Of a stretch of DNA of 6,152 nt, positions 1 through 5,612 are shown piece after piece. Made by a program: the position numbers and the translations under genes. The notes under the pieces are model-generated. The model had not been told where the DNA came from. It worked only from the letters and a program-made list of their open reading frames with translations, and ran no database searches. How positions within the stretch are numbered: position 1 is the first letter of the stretch; each line of letters starts with the position of its first letter. Source of the stretch: Nitrosarchaeum sp. (GTDB taxonomy: Archaea > Thermoproteota > Nitrososphaeria > Nitrososphaerales > Nitrosopumilaceae); assembly GCA_009697485.1 (NCBI GenBank), contig SICY01000055.1:1-6152 (forward strand). Reading direction: 5' to 3'.

Positions 1-85
1 ATTTTACTCCTATTGTAATTTGGTTTTCTTTAATATTGAGAAATTCTTTATTGAATTCTACATTTACCTCATATAACACACACAT
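1..85 (-). CDS. 5' end of a small protein, possibly DUF167/YggU family (partial)
   Basis: This minus-strand frame starts at the ATG at 85-83 and runs off the left edge, giving 28 visible residues that begin MCVLYEVNVEFNKEF and end ITIGVK. An in-frame TAA lies four codons upstream of the ATG, so the start is well bounded; a TTG two codons upstream is the only alternative. The alternating beta-strand pattern (YEVNVEF, then QITIGVK) resembles the N-terminus of DUF167/YggU proteins, where such strands precede a K-x-P-x-x-GKAN motif. That motif would lie outside the window, so the family is a tentative call from memory of the pattern. DUF167 proteins are small (about 70-100 residues) and of uncertain function. 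The gene follows sufC on the same strand after 51 bases and may have its own promoter there. Confidence 0.5.
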   Translation of the reverse strand, partial: MCVLYEVNVEFNKEFLNIKENQITIGVK

Positions 86-120
86 TGTCAAAACTTATTC
101 CTGATTGCTAATTTTGCAAA

Positions 121-136
121 AACTATAAAAATTTAA
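121..136 (-). promoter_or_regulatory. AT-rich gap after sufC: possible terminator and/or promoter of the next gene
   Basis: Read on the minus strand, the bases just after the sufC stop are AAATTTTTATAGTTTTTG. The two T5 runs fit an archaeal T-rich terminator. The embedded TTTATAG-like core lies about 40 bases before the ATG at 85 and could be a TATA box for a transcript with a short leader. The two readings are not exclusive, and neither is strong. Confidence 0.3.
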
Positions 137-907
137 TTAGGCTTTTTGTTCTAAAATCCAATCATATCCTTCGCTTTCTAATTTATCTGCCAGTGATGCA
201 TCACCTGTTTTTAAGATTTGACCTCTAGCAAAGACATGAACATAATCTAATTTATCTAAGAATTTTAAAATTCTTGCATAATGAGTAATTACAATTACTG
301 TTGCATCTTTTCCTGAAACTTGACTTATTGCCTTAGCTACTGCTTGAACAGCATCTATGTCTAAACCCGAATCTGGTTCATCTAAAATTGAAATCTTTGG
401 TTTTAAGACTGCCATCTGTAACACCTCTGCGCGTTTCTTTTCTCCTCCTGAGAATCCTTCGTTAAGATATCTGGAAAGAAATTCTTCTTTCAATCCCACT
501 TTATTCAAATTTTCTTTAAGATATTTTTGAAATTCTCTTACTGTGATGAATACTTCTCTGTTTTCTCCTTGCAGTGCCTTGCTAAGTGAGTTGTAAGCTG
601 TTCTAAGAAAATGTGAGAATCCTACTCCTGATACTTCTGTAGGGTATTGAAATCCTAAGAACAATCCTTTTTTTGCACGTTGATCTGCAGATAGCTCTAA
701 AATACTTTCACCATCTAACAAAATATCTCCTTTGGTTACTTCGTATTTTGGATGTGCAAGTAATGTGTATGCCAAAGTACTTTTTCCAGAACCGTTAGGT
801 CCCATTATGGCATGTACTTCTCCTGGACCTGTTTTCAAATTAACTCCTTTGAGAATTTCTTTACCTTCCCGTGTAACATGAAGATCTCTAATCTCAAGTA
901 CTGCCAT
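137..907 (-). CDS. sufC: SufC, ATPase subunit of the SUF Fe-S cluster assembly complex
   Basis: This is a 256-residue ABC-type ATPase of the usual SufC length. SufC drives Fe-S cluster assembly in the cytoplasm with the scaffold proteins SufB and SufD. Visible motifs are Walker A GPNGSGKST (36-44), a Q-loop in GFQYPTEVSGVG (Q87), the SufC-style signature NEGFSGGEKKRAE (149-161), Walker B ISILDEPDSGLDID with catalytic E177, and the switch histidine in VITHYARI (H209). The QYP-x-E-x-x-G stretch and the EPDSGLDID form of Walker B set SufC apart from transporter ATPases. The ATG at 907 has a TATA box at the spacing expected for a leaderless transcript and no Shine-Dalgarno sequence. No sufB or sufD is present within the window; the gene just downstream is a short DUF167-like frame. 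Confidence 0.96.
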   Translation of the reverse strand: MAVLEIRDLHVTREGKEILKGVNLKTGPGEVHAIMGPNGSGKSTLAYTLLAHPKYEVTKGDILLDGESILELSADQRAKKGLFLGFQYPTEVSGVGFSHFLRTAYNSLSKALQGENREVFITVREFQKYLKENLNKVGLKEEFLSRYLNEGFSGGEKKRAEVLQMAVLKPKISILDEPDSGLDIDAVQAVAKAISQVSGKDATVIVITHYARILKFLDKLDYVHVFARGQILKTGDASLADKLESEGYDWILEQKA

Positions 908-927
908 GGTGCGTTTTGTTTTGTTTC

Positions 928-938
928 TATATATAATA
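928..938 (-). promoter_or_regulatory. TATA box of sufC (leaderless promoter)
   Basis: The minus strand reads TATTATATATA, centred near 933. Adding the usual 25-27 bases puts the transcription start on or next to the sufC ATG at 907, so the mRNA is probably leaderless. The absence of a ribosome binding site before the ATG agrees with this. Confidence 0.75.
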
Positions 939-954
939 CCGACGAAATTTAGCT

Positions 955-969
955 AATCCTAATAGGATT
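955..969. repeat. Inverted repeat AATCCT-aat-AGGATT upstream of sufC
   Basis: Two perfect 6-base arms are separated by AAT. The repeat is centred at 962, about 29 bases upstream of the centre of the sufC TATA box. The site could be an operator for a regulator of sufC, or simply part of the 3' end of the tfb transcript. No regulator can be named from the sequence. Confidence 0.4.
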
Positions 970-991
970 TTCTAAATAATAAAATGAAAAA
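970..991 (-). terminator. T-rich terminator after tfb
   Basis: Just after the tfb stop, the minus strand reads CCCCC and then TTTTTCATTTTATTATTT. Runs of T without a required hairpin are the typical archaeal intrinsic terminator, and the position between the tfb stop and the sufC promoter fits. Confidence 0.55.
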
Positions 992-997
992 GGGGGA

Positions 998-1954
998 TTA
1001 AATTTTGGCCAGAGACGGTCTCAAAGTGATTTTGAGTTTGTAATATGTTAGAATCTCTTTACATCTATTTCTGATAGTAACTTCTGTGACACCTGCAATA
1101 CTTGAGACATCTCTTTGAAGGACATTTTGTCCTAACAAAACTGAGGCAACATACAGATATGCCGCAGCAATTCCATTTGGAGCTTTTCCATCTGCAATGC
1201 TACTGTCTTTAGTTTTTTCTGCTATCTCTAAAGCTAGTCTTTCAACTCTAACTTCAGTTTGTGTCATATTTGCAATCTTCGAGATGTATTTGTCCATAGT
1301 AACTACTGGGGCACTTAATTGGCCCATTTCCATTACCATAGTTCTATAGTATTTTGCTGCAAGTTTGGTTTTTGATTTGATATCTTTTGGTGTACATATT
1401 CCTCTACAAATTTCTTCTAATGATCTTACAACATCACATTGTTTGCATGCCATGTAAATTGTAGCTGCAGTAATGCTTGCTACTGATTTTCCCTTCACAT
1501 CAACATGTCCATCCAAGTTTCTGTATATCATAGAAGCAGTTTCCAAGACGTTTCTTGAAAGATTTAGACCATCACATGTTTCACCCATTTTTGATAAAAC
1601 ATTTGCTAATCTTCTTTCTCTTGGTGAAGAAACACGTACTCGTTGTTGCCATTTTCTGAGATTGTTCATCTGATTTGCAACTTCACGGTTGATTGTTTTT
1701 CCGCTAAAGTCCTTTGTACTAATTGATATCTCAGTTGTTATTCCCAAATCATGTTGGGAATAAGTTGTCTGTCCTGTTGCTCTTGCTAGCTTCATCCTAT
1801 CTTCAAGATTTGAGCTTATTGTTTCTGGACCATGATCTACCATCTGATCTGCGACAACTACGCCGCAACCAGAGCAGATTATTTCACCATTCTGAACGTC
1901 ATCCACTAATGAAGATTGACATTCAGGACAGTTTTGTGGTTGTAATATGTTCAT
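998..1954 (-). CDS. tfb: Transcription initiation factor B (TFIIB homologue)
   Basis: This 318-residue protein is a complete archaeal TFB. TFB binds TBP on the TATA box and the adjacent BRE element and recruits RNA polymerase. The N-terminal zinc ribbon is intact (C9-x2-C12, C27-x2-C30). A B-reader/linker region follows at about 52-76 and keeps the family's HD-x-G-x-x-T pattern (HDLGITTEI), though the preceding RATGQTTYSQ departs from the usual R-x-G-x-P form. Two cyclin-fold repeats lie at about 96-197 (GKSVASITAATIYMAC) and 212-312 (GKAPNGIAAAYLYVAS). The second ends in the helix-turn-helix used for BRE contact (QRDVSSIAGVTEVTIRNR). The start overlaps the gar1 stop as ATGA and has a good Shine-Dalgarno sequence inside gar1, which suggests coupled translation. 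Archaea of this group usually encode several TFBs, and which paralogue this is cannot be told here. Confidence 0.95.
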   Translation of the reverse strand: MNILQPQNCPECQSSLVDDVQNGEIICSGCGVVVADQMVDHGPETISSNLEDRMKLARATGQTTYSQHDLGITTEISISTKDFSGKTINREVANQMNNLRKWQQRVRVSSPRERRLANVLSKMGETCDGLNLSRNVLETASMIYRNLDGHVDVKGKSVASITAATIYMACKQCDVVRSLEEICRGICTPKDIKSKTKLAAKYYRTMVMEMGQLSAPVVTMDKYISKIANMTQTEVRVERLALEIAEKTKDSSIADGKAPNGIAAAYLYVASVLLGQNVLQRDVSSIAGVTEVTIRNRCKEILTYYKLKITLRPSLAKI

Positions 1955-2217
1955 TTTTTTCTTCTCCTAAATTTTTGTGTGTTAGCAGGAGAATAATCAA
2001 TTGCGAAAACACTTTTGCCAATGTATTTTTTGATGTTATTTGTTAACGGAGTTGCTGATGCAAACGGTCTTTTTATTGGACCAATTAATTCCATTACTTT
2101 TGCAACTTTAGTTCCTGTCTCGTCACAGAGTATTTGTCCTTCAACTGATTTACCTGATAGTTGAATGATCACTCTGCCACTAGCGGCTAAGTGCATTATT
2201 TCGCCTACCTCCTGCAA
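1951..2217 (-). CDS. gar1: H/ACA RNP protein Gar1
   Basis: This 88-residue protein matches archaeal Gar1, which works with Cbf5, Nop10, L7Ae and guide RNA in pseudouridylation of rRNA. The small beta-barrel core is visible: VGEIMHLAASGRVIIQL (4-20) as the first strands, then CDETGTKVAKVMELIGPIKR (31-50), including the family's x-D-x-x-G-x-x-x-x-K-V and GP turn (G46-P47), then PFASATP and YIGKSVF. A basic tail (RRRKK) ends the protein. The start is ambiguous. TTG at 2217 directly follows an in-frame TAA and keeps the conserved VGEI strand. ATG at 2196 (residue 8) has a near-perfect GGAGGT 10 bases upstream but would cut that strand. I favour TTG on family alignment. The gene overlaps tfb by four bases. 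Confidence 0.88.
   Translation of the reverse strand: MQEVGEIMHLAASGRVIIQLSGKSVEGQILCDETGTKVAKVMELIGPIKRPFASATPLTNNIKKYIGKSVFAIDYSPANTQKFRRRKK
1964..1968 (-). promoter_or_regulatory. Shine-Dalgarno site of tfb inside gar1
   Basis: The minus strand reads AGGAGAAGAAAAAAATGA. AGGAG ends 9 bases before the tfb ATG and doubles as codons for the basic RRRKK tail of Gar1. This differs from the leaderless genes in the window and fits an internal operon gene. Confidence 0.75.
2207..2213 (-). promoter_or_regulatory. AGGAGGT site within the gar1 start region
   Basis: AGGAGGT on the minus strand matches the archaeal anti-Shine-Dalgarno sequence perfectly. It lies 2 bases after the TTG start codon and 10 bases before the ATG at 2196-2194. 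It therefore points to the internal ATG, while protein conservation points to the TTG. Confidence 0.5.
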
Positions 2218-2236
2218 TTAAAAACAGTAATCATCA

Positions 2237-2245
2237 TATTCTTAT
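2237..2245 (-). promoter_or_regulatory. Possible TATA box of the gar1-tfb operon
   Basis: The minus strand reads GATAAGAATATG here, centred near 2241. The predicted transcription start, about 2213-2217, falls on the TTG start of gar1 or a short leader before ATG 2196. The box is a weak match. The 74-base gap to the SRP19 stop (2218-2291) also holds a small inverted repeat, TAGCT-aag-AGCTA (2270-2282), without a following T run. Confidence 0.35.
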
Positions 2246-2291
2246 CATAGACTTCTGTCAACTTTACTTTAGCTAAGAGCTAGATTTGATT

Positions 2292-2591
2292 TTATTTTGT
2301 TGGCTTGGCTCTTTTTGAAACTAATTTTTCTGAAATTTTGTTAAGAATATTTGTCTTAGTGGATCCTTTTGGTAACACTATGTAGCCTGATCTAACATAA
2401 GGTCTTCGTGGAAATCTTACTTTTTCATCTGTTTCTGTGATTTCAAATCCTGCGGCTTGTGCAGCTTCTGTTAATTCTTTTAGTGAAGGATCGAAAACAC
2501 ATTTTTCTTTTTCTAATTTTCTTCCTTTCGCTCTTGGTAATGTCTTGTTAAAATAATCTAACCAGATTACGACATGCTCGTAATCTTTCAT
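2292..2591 (-). CDS. Signal recognition particle protein SRP19
   Basis: This 99-residue protein has the length and layout of archaeal SRP19, which binds the helix 6/8 tips of 7S RNA and prepares it for SRP54 during co-translational targeting. The hallmark segments are VIWLDYFN (8-15), the RNA-binding RAKGRKL (20-26; family R-x-x-GRR), FDPSLKELTEAAQAAGF (33-49), and RFPRRPYVRSGYIVLPK (59-75), which matches the family's basic P-R/K-x-x-x-x-x-G-x-V/I strand. A basic C-terminal tail (VSKRAKPTK) follows. The ATG lies four bases after the rps8e stop, with GTGAT upstream as a partial Shine-Dalgarno match, so the two genes form one transcript: a ribosomal protein with a ribosome-associated targeting factor. 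Confidence 0.93.
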   Translation of the reverse strand: MKDYEHVVIWLDYFNKTLPRAKGRKLEKEKCVFDPSLKELTEAAQAAGFEITETDEKVRFPRRPYVRSGYIVLPKGSTKTNILNKISEKLVSKRAKPTK

Positions 2592-2595
2592 TTAA

Positions 2596-2976
2596 TCACT
2601 TTATTAAAACTGCGTTAACTATTCCTGTTTGTCCTGGTTTAGAAACAACTTTGCATTTTCCTGCTTCTGTTTCTAATATTGCACCTTTTGTAATGATGCC
2701 TCTTCTTTGGTAATCATTGTTTGTTGAATTTTCTAATACTTTGAGAATTTTTATTTTCTTTACTTTAGAATCCCCTGTTGCTAAGTTAACAAAATCAATT
2801 GTTTTCAAAGCTGTTTTTTTATTATTACCTCTGACTCGTCTTGTGATTGTGACTTGAGCCCCTGTAACTGATTCGTTTGGATATCTATCTATTTCATATT
2901 TTCTTCGAATTCTTGCAGGATGTCTTCTTCCACCCGTTATTTTGCTGGTTGCAAGATTTTCTACTGATTTTCTCAC
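2596..2976 (-). CDS. rps8e: Small-subunit ribosomal protein S8e
   Basis: This 126-residue protein is the usual archaeal S8e size. The diagnostic N-terminal KITGGRRHPARIRRKYE (12-28) is present, as is the C-terminal QRRGIITKGAILETEAGKCK block (from about 89) with VSKPGQTGIVNAVLI. S8e binds 16S rRNA in the 30S subunit. The start is a GTG. It is supported by a TATA-like box centred about 27 bases upstream, which makes the transcript leaderless; the nearby GAAGG is too close (3 bases) to act as a normal ribosome binding site. The frame is open eight codons further upstream (ATT AGA GTA GTT...) without a better start. The gene leads a two-gene operon with SRP19. Confidence 0.95.
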   Translation of the reverse strand: MRKSVENLATSKITGGRRHPARIRRKYEIDRYPNESVTGAQVTITRRVRGNNKKTALKTIDFVNLATGDSKVKKIKILKVLENSTNNDYQRRGIITKGAILETEAGKCKVVSKPGQTGIVNAVLIK

Positions 2977-2997
2977 GAACCTTCTTTTAACTACTCT

Positions 2998-3007
2998 AAT
3001 TTATACA
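2998..3007 (-). promoter_or_regulatory. TATA box of the rps8e-SRP19 operon
   Basis: The minus strand reads TTGTATAAAT, centred near 3003, about 27 bases before the GTG start at 2976. The spacing predicts a leaderless mRNA and decides in favour of the GTG start. Confidence 0.65.
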
Positions 3008-3008
3008 A

Positions 3009-3036
3009 AACGCAAAAAGTTAGGCTTAAAATAAAA
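3009..3036 (-). terminator. T-rich terminator after scpB
   Basis: After the scpB stop the minus strand reads GTTTTATTTTAAG and then CTTTTTGCGTTTTG. Three T runs lie within 28 bases, directly upstream of the rps8e TATA box, which fits an archaeal terminator between two operons. Confidence 0.5.
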
Positions 3037-3040
3037 CTAC

Positions 3041-3619
3041 TCAGTTTAGTTTACTTACAACTTCATGTGTATAATTTGACTCTGACATCTTTGCAGTTTT
3101 TCTCACTTTGGCAAACAGTCTTTGTTTGAGATTTTCCACATCGCCTTGTATTCCAAAGTATTTTTGAAATTTTTCAGTTGTATTGTAAATTTTTAATCTG
3201 CCTACATTTTGGTGAGTGATAAAGTCTAATTGTCGTAATTCTTTGAGATGTTCATATACACCAGAACCCCTTGTTTCTACCAATTGTTTTGATGAAATTG
3301 GTTGCATGTATGCAATGTATGATAATGTTTTCAAAGTTGCATTGGGAAGAATAGGTTTTGACGCATATCTTTTGATAGTTGAGCTGTATTCTGGTTTTAA
3401 TTGAAACACATATGATCCATCAGGAAGTGTTACCACTTCAAGTGCCTTAAAGACTGACTTGGTCTTTTTCATTATGTCGTTGAGTAATTCAAACGTCTTT
3501 GTTCGTGATTCTGTGCCTGAGGCTTTGATTAATTCTTCTATTTTTAGGGGTCTTCCAGCAGAGTATAGGGCTGCTTCGATCTTTGCAATAGGTTCATCAT
3601 TTGTTTCAATTTTTGCCAA
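3041..3619 (-). CDS. scpB: Segregation and condensation protein ScpB
   Basis: This 192-residue protein fits ScpB, the dimeric winged-helix subunit that binds ScpA in the SMC-ScpAB complex, which organises and segregates the chromosome. The first winged-helix domain opens with the typical KIEAALYSAGRPLKIEELIK (13-32; family IEALLF-x-x-x-x-PL-x-x-x-x-L), followed by a strand pair (EVVTLPDGSYVFQL). The second covers about 92-155: TLKTLSYIAYMQPISSKQLV, then GSGVYEHLKELRQLDFI, then GRLKIYNTTEKFQKYFGI. The start is a TTG, the only ATG/GTG/TTG before an in-frame stop at 3709-3707, and it has only a weak AGGGAAAAG upstream. The gene lies 53 bases after scpA on the same strand, so they are probably one operon. 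Confidence 0.88.
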   Translation of the reverse strand: MAKIETNDEPIAKIEAALYSAGRPLKIEELIKASGTESRTKTFELLNDIMKKTKSVFKALEVVTLPDGSYVFQLKPEYSSTIKRYASKPILPNATLKTLSYIAYMQPISSKQLVETRGSGVYEHLKELRQLDFITHQNVGRLKIYNTTEKFQKYFGIQGDVENLKQRLFAKVRKTAKMSESNYTHEVVSKLN

Positions 3620-3672
3620 TTGTCTCTTTTCCCTATAAAATCTACTTAAAGAAATCCTTTCTTCATTTTTGA

Positions 3673-4347
3673 TCAGATTGTTAACTTCTCTTTTATCAAG
3701 ATAATTTTAATATCTTCATCTATTTGTTCTAGTTCTACTTTTTTATCTCTGGCCAAAAACAATATTGCAAAAAAGCACCTAATCGAATCTATTTCATCAA
3801 GATCTTTTATGATATCTTGAAGCATACTATATTCTAGATTTGAAATTTTTCTAATGATCAAATCCTCGTATTTTCCAATTATGTTTTCAAGCGAAATGAA
3901 ATATTCTTGAAAATTAGGGGCTTCGATAGGTTCTATCTCTAGCTTGTTTCTTCTGGATTGTGGATTGGCTATTGTGCCAATTAAATTTTGTAATAATCCT
4001 AACAAATCATCTAGCGAAACAGGATAAGTTGATTCATGTCGATATGGTATGTCGATTAACTCTATATCGACATCAGTTCTTTGTCTGATTGGTTTTTTTT
4101 CCATTGCAACGCGCTGCAATGCAAAAATACTTTCTACCTTCATTCTGTAAATTAATGAAGATGACAATGCTGCCATTCCTGCAACTCGTAGATCTTTTTT
4201 TCCACTTTTTTCAAGAATTTTTATTAATAAATCTAGAATTTGAATAAGGTCAATATCCCAAACATCTTTTTTAGCAATAGAAGTGGGATTAAATAGAATA
4301 TTTACTGGTGCTTGCGAAATGCCATCTGGAGTTTGTTCTTCGCTCAC
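3673..4347 (-). CDS. scpA: Segregation and condensation protein ScpA (kleisin)
   Basis: This 224-residue protein is an archaeal ScpA, the kleisin that closes the SMC ring. The N-terminal helical part carries DVWDIDLIQILDLL (28-41) and then VAGMAALSSSLIYRMKVESI (55-74), which matches the family's helix (F-L-x-x-A-A-x-L-x-x-x-K-S) that contacts the SMC neck. A variable acidic linker sits at about 85-140. The C-terminal winged helix ends in CFFAILFLARDKKVELEQ, equivalent to the family's F-LA-LEL-x-x-x-x-V-x-x-x-Q, and a final strand IKIILIKEKL; this part binds the SMC head. The start is a GTG with a TATA box at leaderless spacing. The scpA-scpB order is the same as in many bacteria. ScpA is shorter than the bacterial form (about 240-260), as is usual in archaea. 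Confidence 0.86.
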   Translation of the reverse strand: MSEEQTPDGISQAPVNILFNPTSIAKKDVWDIDLIQILDLLIKILEKSGKKDLRVAGMAALSSSLIYRMKVESIFALQRVAMEKKPIRQRTDVDIELIDIPYRHESTYPVSLDDLLGLLQNLIGTIANPQSRRNKLEIEPIEAPNFQEYFISLENIIGKYEDLIIRKISNLEYSMLQDIIKDLDEIDSIRCFFAILFLARDKKVELEQIDEDIKIILIKEKLTI

Positions 4348-4369
4348 AGATTGATTCTTTTTTTATTCA

Positions 4370-4377
4370 ATAATATC
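4370..4377 (-). promoter_or_regulatory. TATA box of the scpA-scpB operon
   Basis: The minus strand reads TTAGATATTATTGAA around here, centred near 4373.5, which is 26-27 bases before the GTG start of scpA. A leaderless transcript is predicted. The box forms one half of a divergent promoter region shared with the dehydrogenase gene. Confidence 0.6.
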
Positions 4378-4413
4378 TAATGGCTCTATTTTTTTCTCAT
4401 ATCCAGTCAACTC

Positions 4414-4419
4414 TTATAT
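4414..4419 (+). promoter_or_regulatory. TATA box of the alcohol dehydrogenase gene
   Basis: CTCTTATATTG has its core TTATAT centred at 4416.5, 26-27 bases before the ATG at 4443. This is the leaderless spacing seen at sufC, rps8e and scpA. It would be an internal site if translation began at 4380, so it supports the later start. Confidence 0.7.
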
Positions 4420-4442
4420 TGTTAAGACGGAATTATCAATTT

Positions 4443-5495
4443 ATGAAATCTGCTAGAATCACAGGTCCTAACGAACCATTGAAAGTTATAGAAATGGAAA
4501 CCCCTCATCCTAAAGATAATCAGGTCTTAGTTAAAGTCAAAGCAGTAGGCGTATGTCATAGTGATTTGCACCTTTGGGAAGGTGGATATGATTTAGGCGA
4601 TGGTAAATTCATGAAAGTTACTGATAGAGGGGTCAAGTATCCTGTTACTCCTGGGCATGAAATTGTTGGTACTGTTGACGAATTTGGAGATAATGTCAAG
4701 GGTTTTTCAAAAGGTGATCAAGTTTTAGTTTATCCTTGGATAGGATGCGGTGAATGCCCTGCTTGTAAAGTTAACAATGAAAATTTATGTGATGCCCCAA
4801 AATCACTTGGTGTTTTTCAGGATGGGGGGTATTCTGAATATTCTCTTGTCCCTCATTTCAAATATTTGGCAAAATTAAATGGCATTGATCCAGAGTCTGC
4901 TACTTCATTGGCTTGTTCTGGACTAACAGCTTACACGGCAATTAAAAAATCAAATCAGAATTCTCCTGAATTTCTTGTAATAATAGGTGCTGGTGGATTA
5001 GGCTTAATGGGTGTACAAATTGCAAAAGCTATCACCACATCTAAAATAATTTGTGTGGATCTAGATGATCAAAAATTGGAAATAGCAAAAGAAATGGGTG
5101 CTGATTTTGTAATGAACTCCAAAGATCCTGAAACCTCTCAAAAAATAATTTCAGTTTGTAATGGTAAAGGAGCTGACAGTGTTGTAGATTTTGTTAATGC
5201 TCCACCTACTGCGAAAATGGGATTAACAGTTCTGAGAAAGCGAGGAAATCTTGTCCTAGTTGGCTTGTTTGGTGGTTCAATGGAATTATCTCTGGTTACA
5301 ATTCCTCTCAAATCCATTACTATTCAAGGTGCATATACTGGAAATTATGATGACATGGTTGAATTATTAGATCTTGCCCGAAAAGGAACCATTAATCCAA
5401 TGATTTCAAAAAGATATTCTCTTGATGCTGCAAACTCTGCTTTAGAGGATCTTAAAGCACGCAAGATTGTTGGTCGTGCTGTGATTAATCCTTAG
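4443..5495 (+). CDS. Zinc-dependent medium-chain alcohol dehydrogenase
   Basis: This 350-residue enzyme belongs to the zinc MDR family and resembles the archaeal (Sulfolobus-type) NAD-dependent alcohol dehydrogenases. Catalytic zinc ligands are C38 (GVCHSDLHLWEG), H72 with E73 (TPGHEIVG), and probably C158 (LACSGLTAY). The structural zinc has all four cysteines: C102, C105, C108 and C116. The Rossmann motif GAGGLG is at 182-187, and the acidic D206 ending the next strand (ICVDLD) favours NAD over NADP. The substrate cannot be deduced. The ATG at 4443 is chosen because MKSARITGPNEPLKV matches family N-termini and the TATA spacing fits. An in-frame ATG at 4380 would add 21 hydrophobic/basic residues and remove the promoter. 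The gene is transcribed away from scpA with no linked pathway partner. Confidence 0.92.
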   Translation: MKSARITGPNEPLKVIEMETPHPKDNQVLVKVKAVGVCHSDLHLWEGGYDLGDGKFMKVTDRGVKYPVTPGHEIVGTVDEFGDNVKGFSKGDQVLVYPWIGCGECPACKVNNENLCDAPKSLGVFQDGGYSEYSLVPHFKYLAKLNGIDPESATSLACSGLTAYTAIKKSNQNSPEFLVIIGAGGLGLMGVQIAKAITTSKIICVDLDDQKLEIAKEMGADFVMNSKDPETSQKIISVCNGKGADSVVDFVNAPPTAKMGLTVLRKRGNLVLVGLFGGSMELSLVTIPLKSITIQGAYTGNYDDMVELLDLARKGTINPMISKRYSLDAANSALEDLKARKIVGRAVINP

Positions 5496-5524
5496 ATAAA
5501 GCATAACTTTGCGTGATTAAACCC

Positions 5525-5535
5525 TTTATATAATA
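5525..5535 (+). promoter_or_regulatory. Orphan TATA box downstream of the dehydrogenase
   Basis: TTTATATAATA is one of the best TATA matches in the window, yet no convincing plus-strand gene follows. The expected transcription start is near 5556, immediately before the hairpin at 5560-5589. It may drive a small RNA. The T run at 5540-5545 could also terminate the dehydrogenase transcript. Confidence 0.45.
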
Positions 5536-5559
5536 AAATTCTTTTTGGTTTCCGATATT

Positions 5560-5589
5560 CTGCTTTACTGCCATTTGGCAGTAATGCAG
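5560..5589 (+). ncRNA. Hairpin, possible 5' end of a small RNA
   Basis: CTGCTTTACTGCC-ATTT-GGCAGTAATGCAG folds into a 13-position stem with one T-T mismatch and a four-base loop; the inner eight pairs are perfect. It starts about 4 bases after the transcription start predicted from the TATA box at 5525, and a T-rich stretch (5614-5620 and onward) follows about 25 bases later. A transcript of about 60 bases is possible. The hairpin could instead be a bidirectional terminator at the convergence of the dehydrogenase and the minus-strand small genes. The repeat is seen directly; its role is inferred. Confidence 0.4.
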
Positions 5590-5598
5590 ATCATACAG

Positions 5599-5611
5599 AA
5601 AGAGTTTAGAA
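5599..5611 (-). repeat. 13-base motif, copy 1 (3' flank of the lysine-rich gene)
   Basis: The minus strand reads TTCTAAACTCTTT, beginning two bases after the TAG stop of the gene at 5613-5777. An identical 13-mer lies just after the stop of the next gene upstream (5822-5834). Confidence 0.6.
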
Positions 5612-5612
5612 T

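Noticed and set aside
1473..2046. Two open plus-strand frames (1473-1673 and 1723-2046) opposite tfb and gar1
   Set aside because: Both lie antisense to genes with clear family motifs and show no recognisable domain or promoter.
2270..2282. Small inverted repeat TAGCT-aag-AGCTA after SRP19 as a terminator
   Set aside because: Only five pairs and no T run follows on the minus strand.
3216..3404. Plus-strand 62-residue open frame
   Set aside because: Antisense to the second winged-helix region of scpB; no family features.
4380..4442. N-terminal extension of the dehydrogenase starting at ATG 4380 (looks like a hydrophobic leader)
   Set aside because: It overlaps the probable promoter, has no promoter of its own at suitable spacing, and family members start at MKSAR-like sequence.
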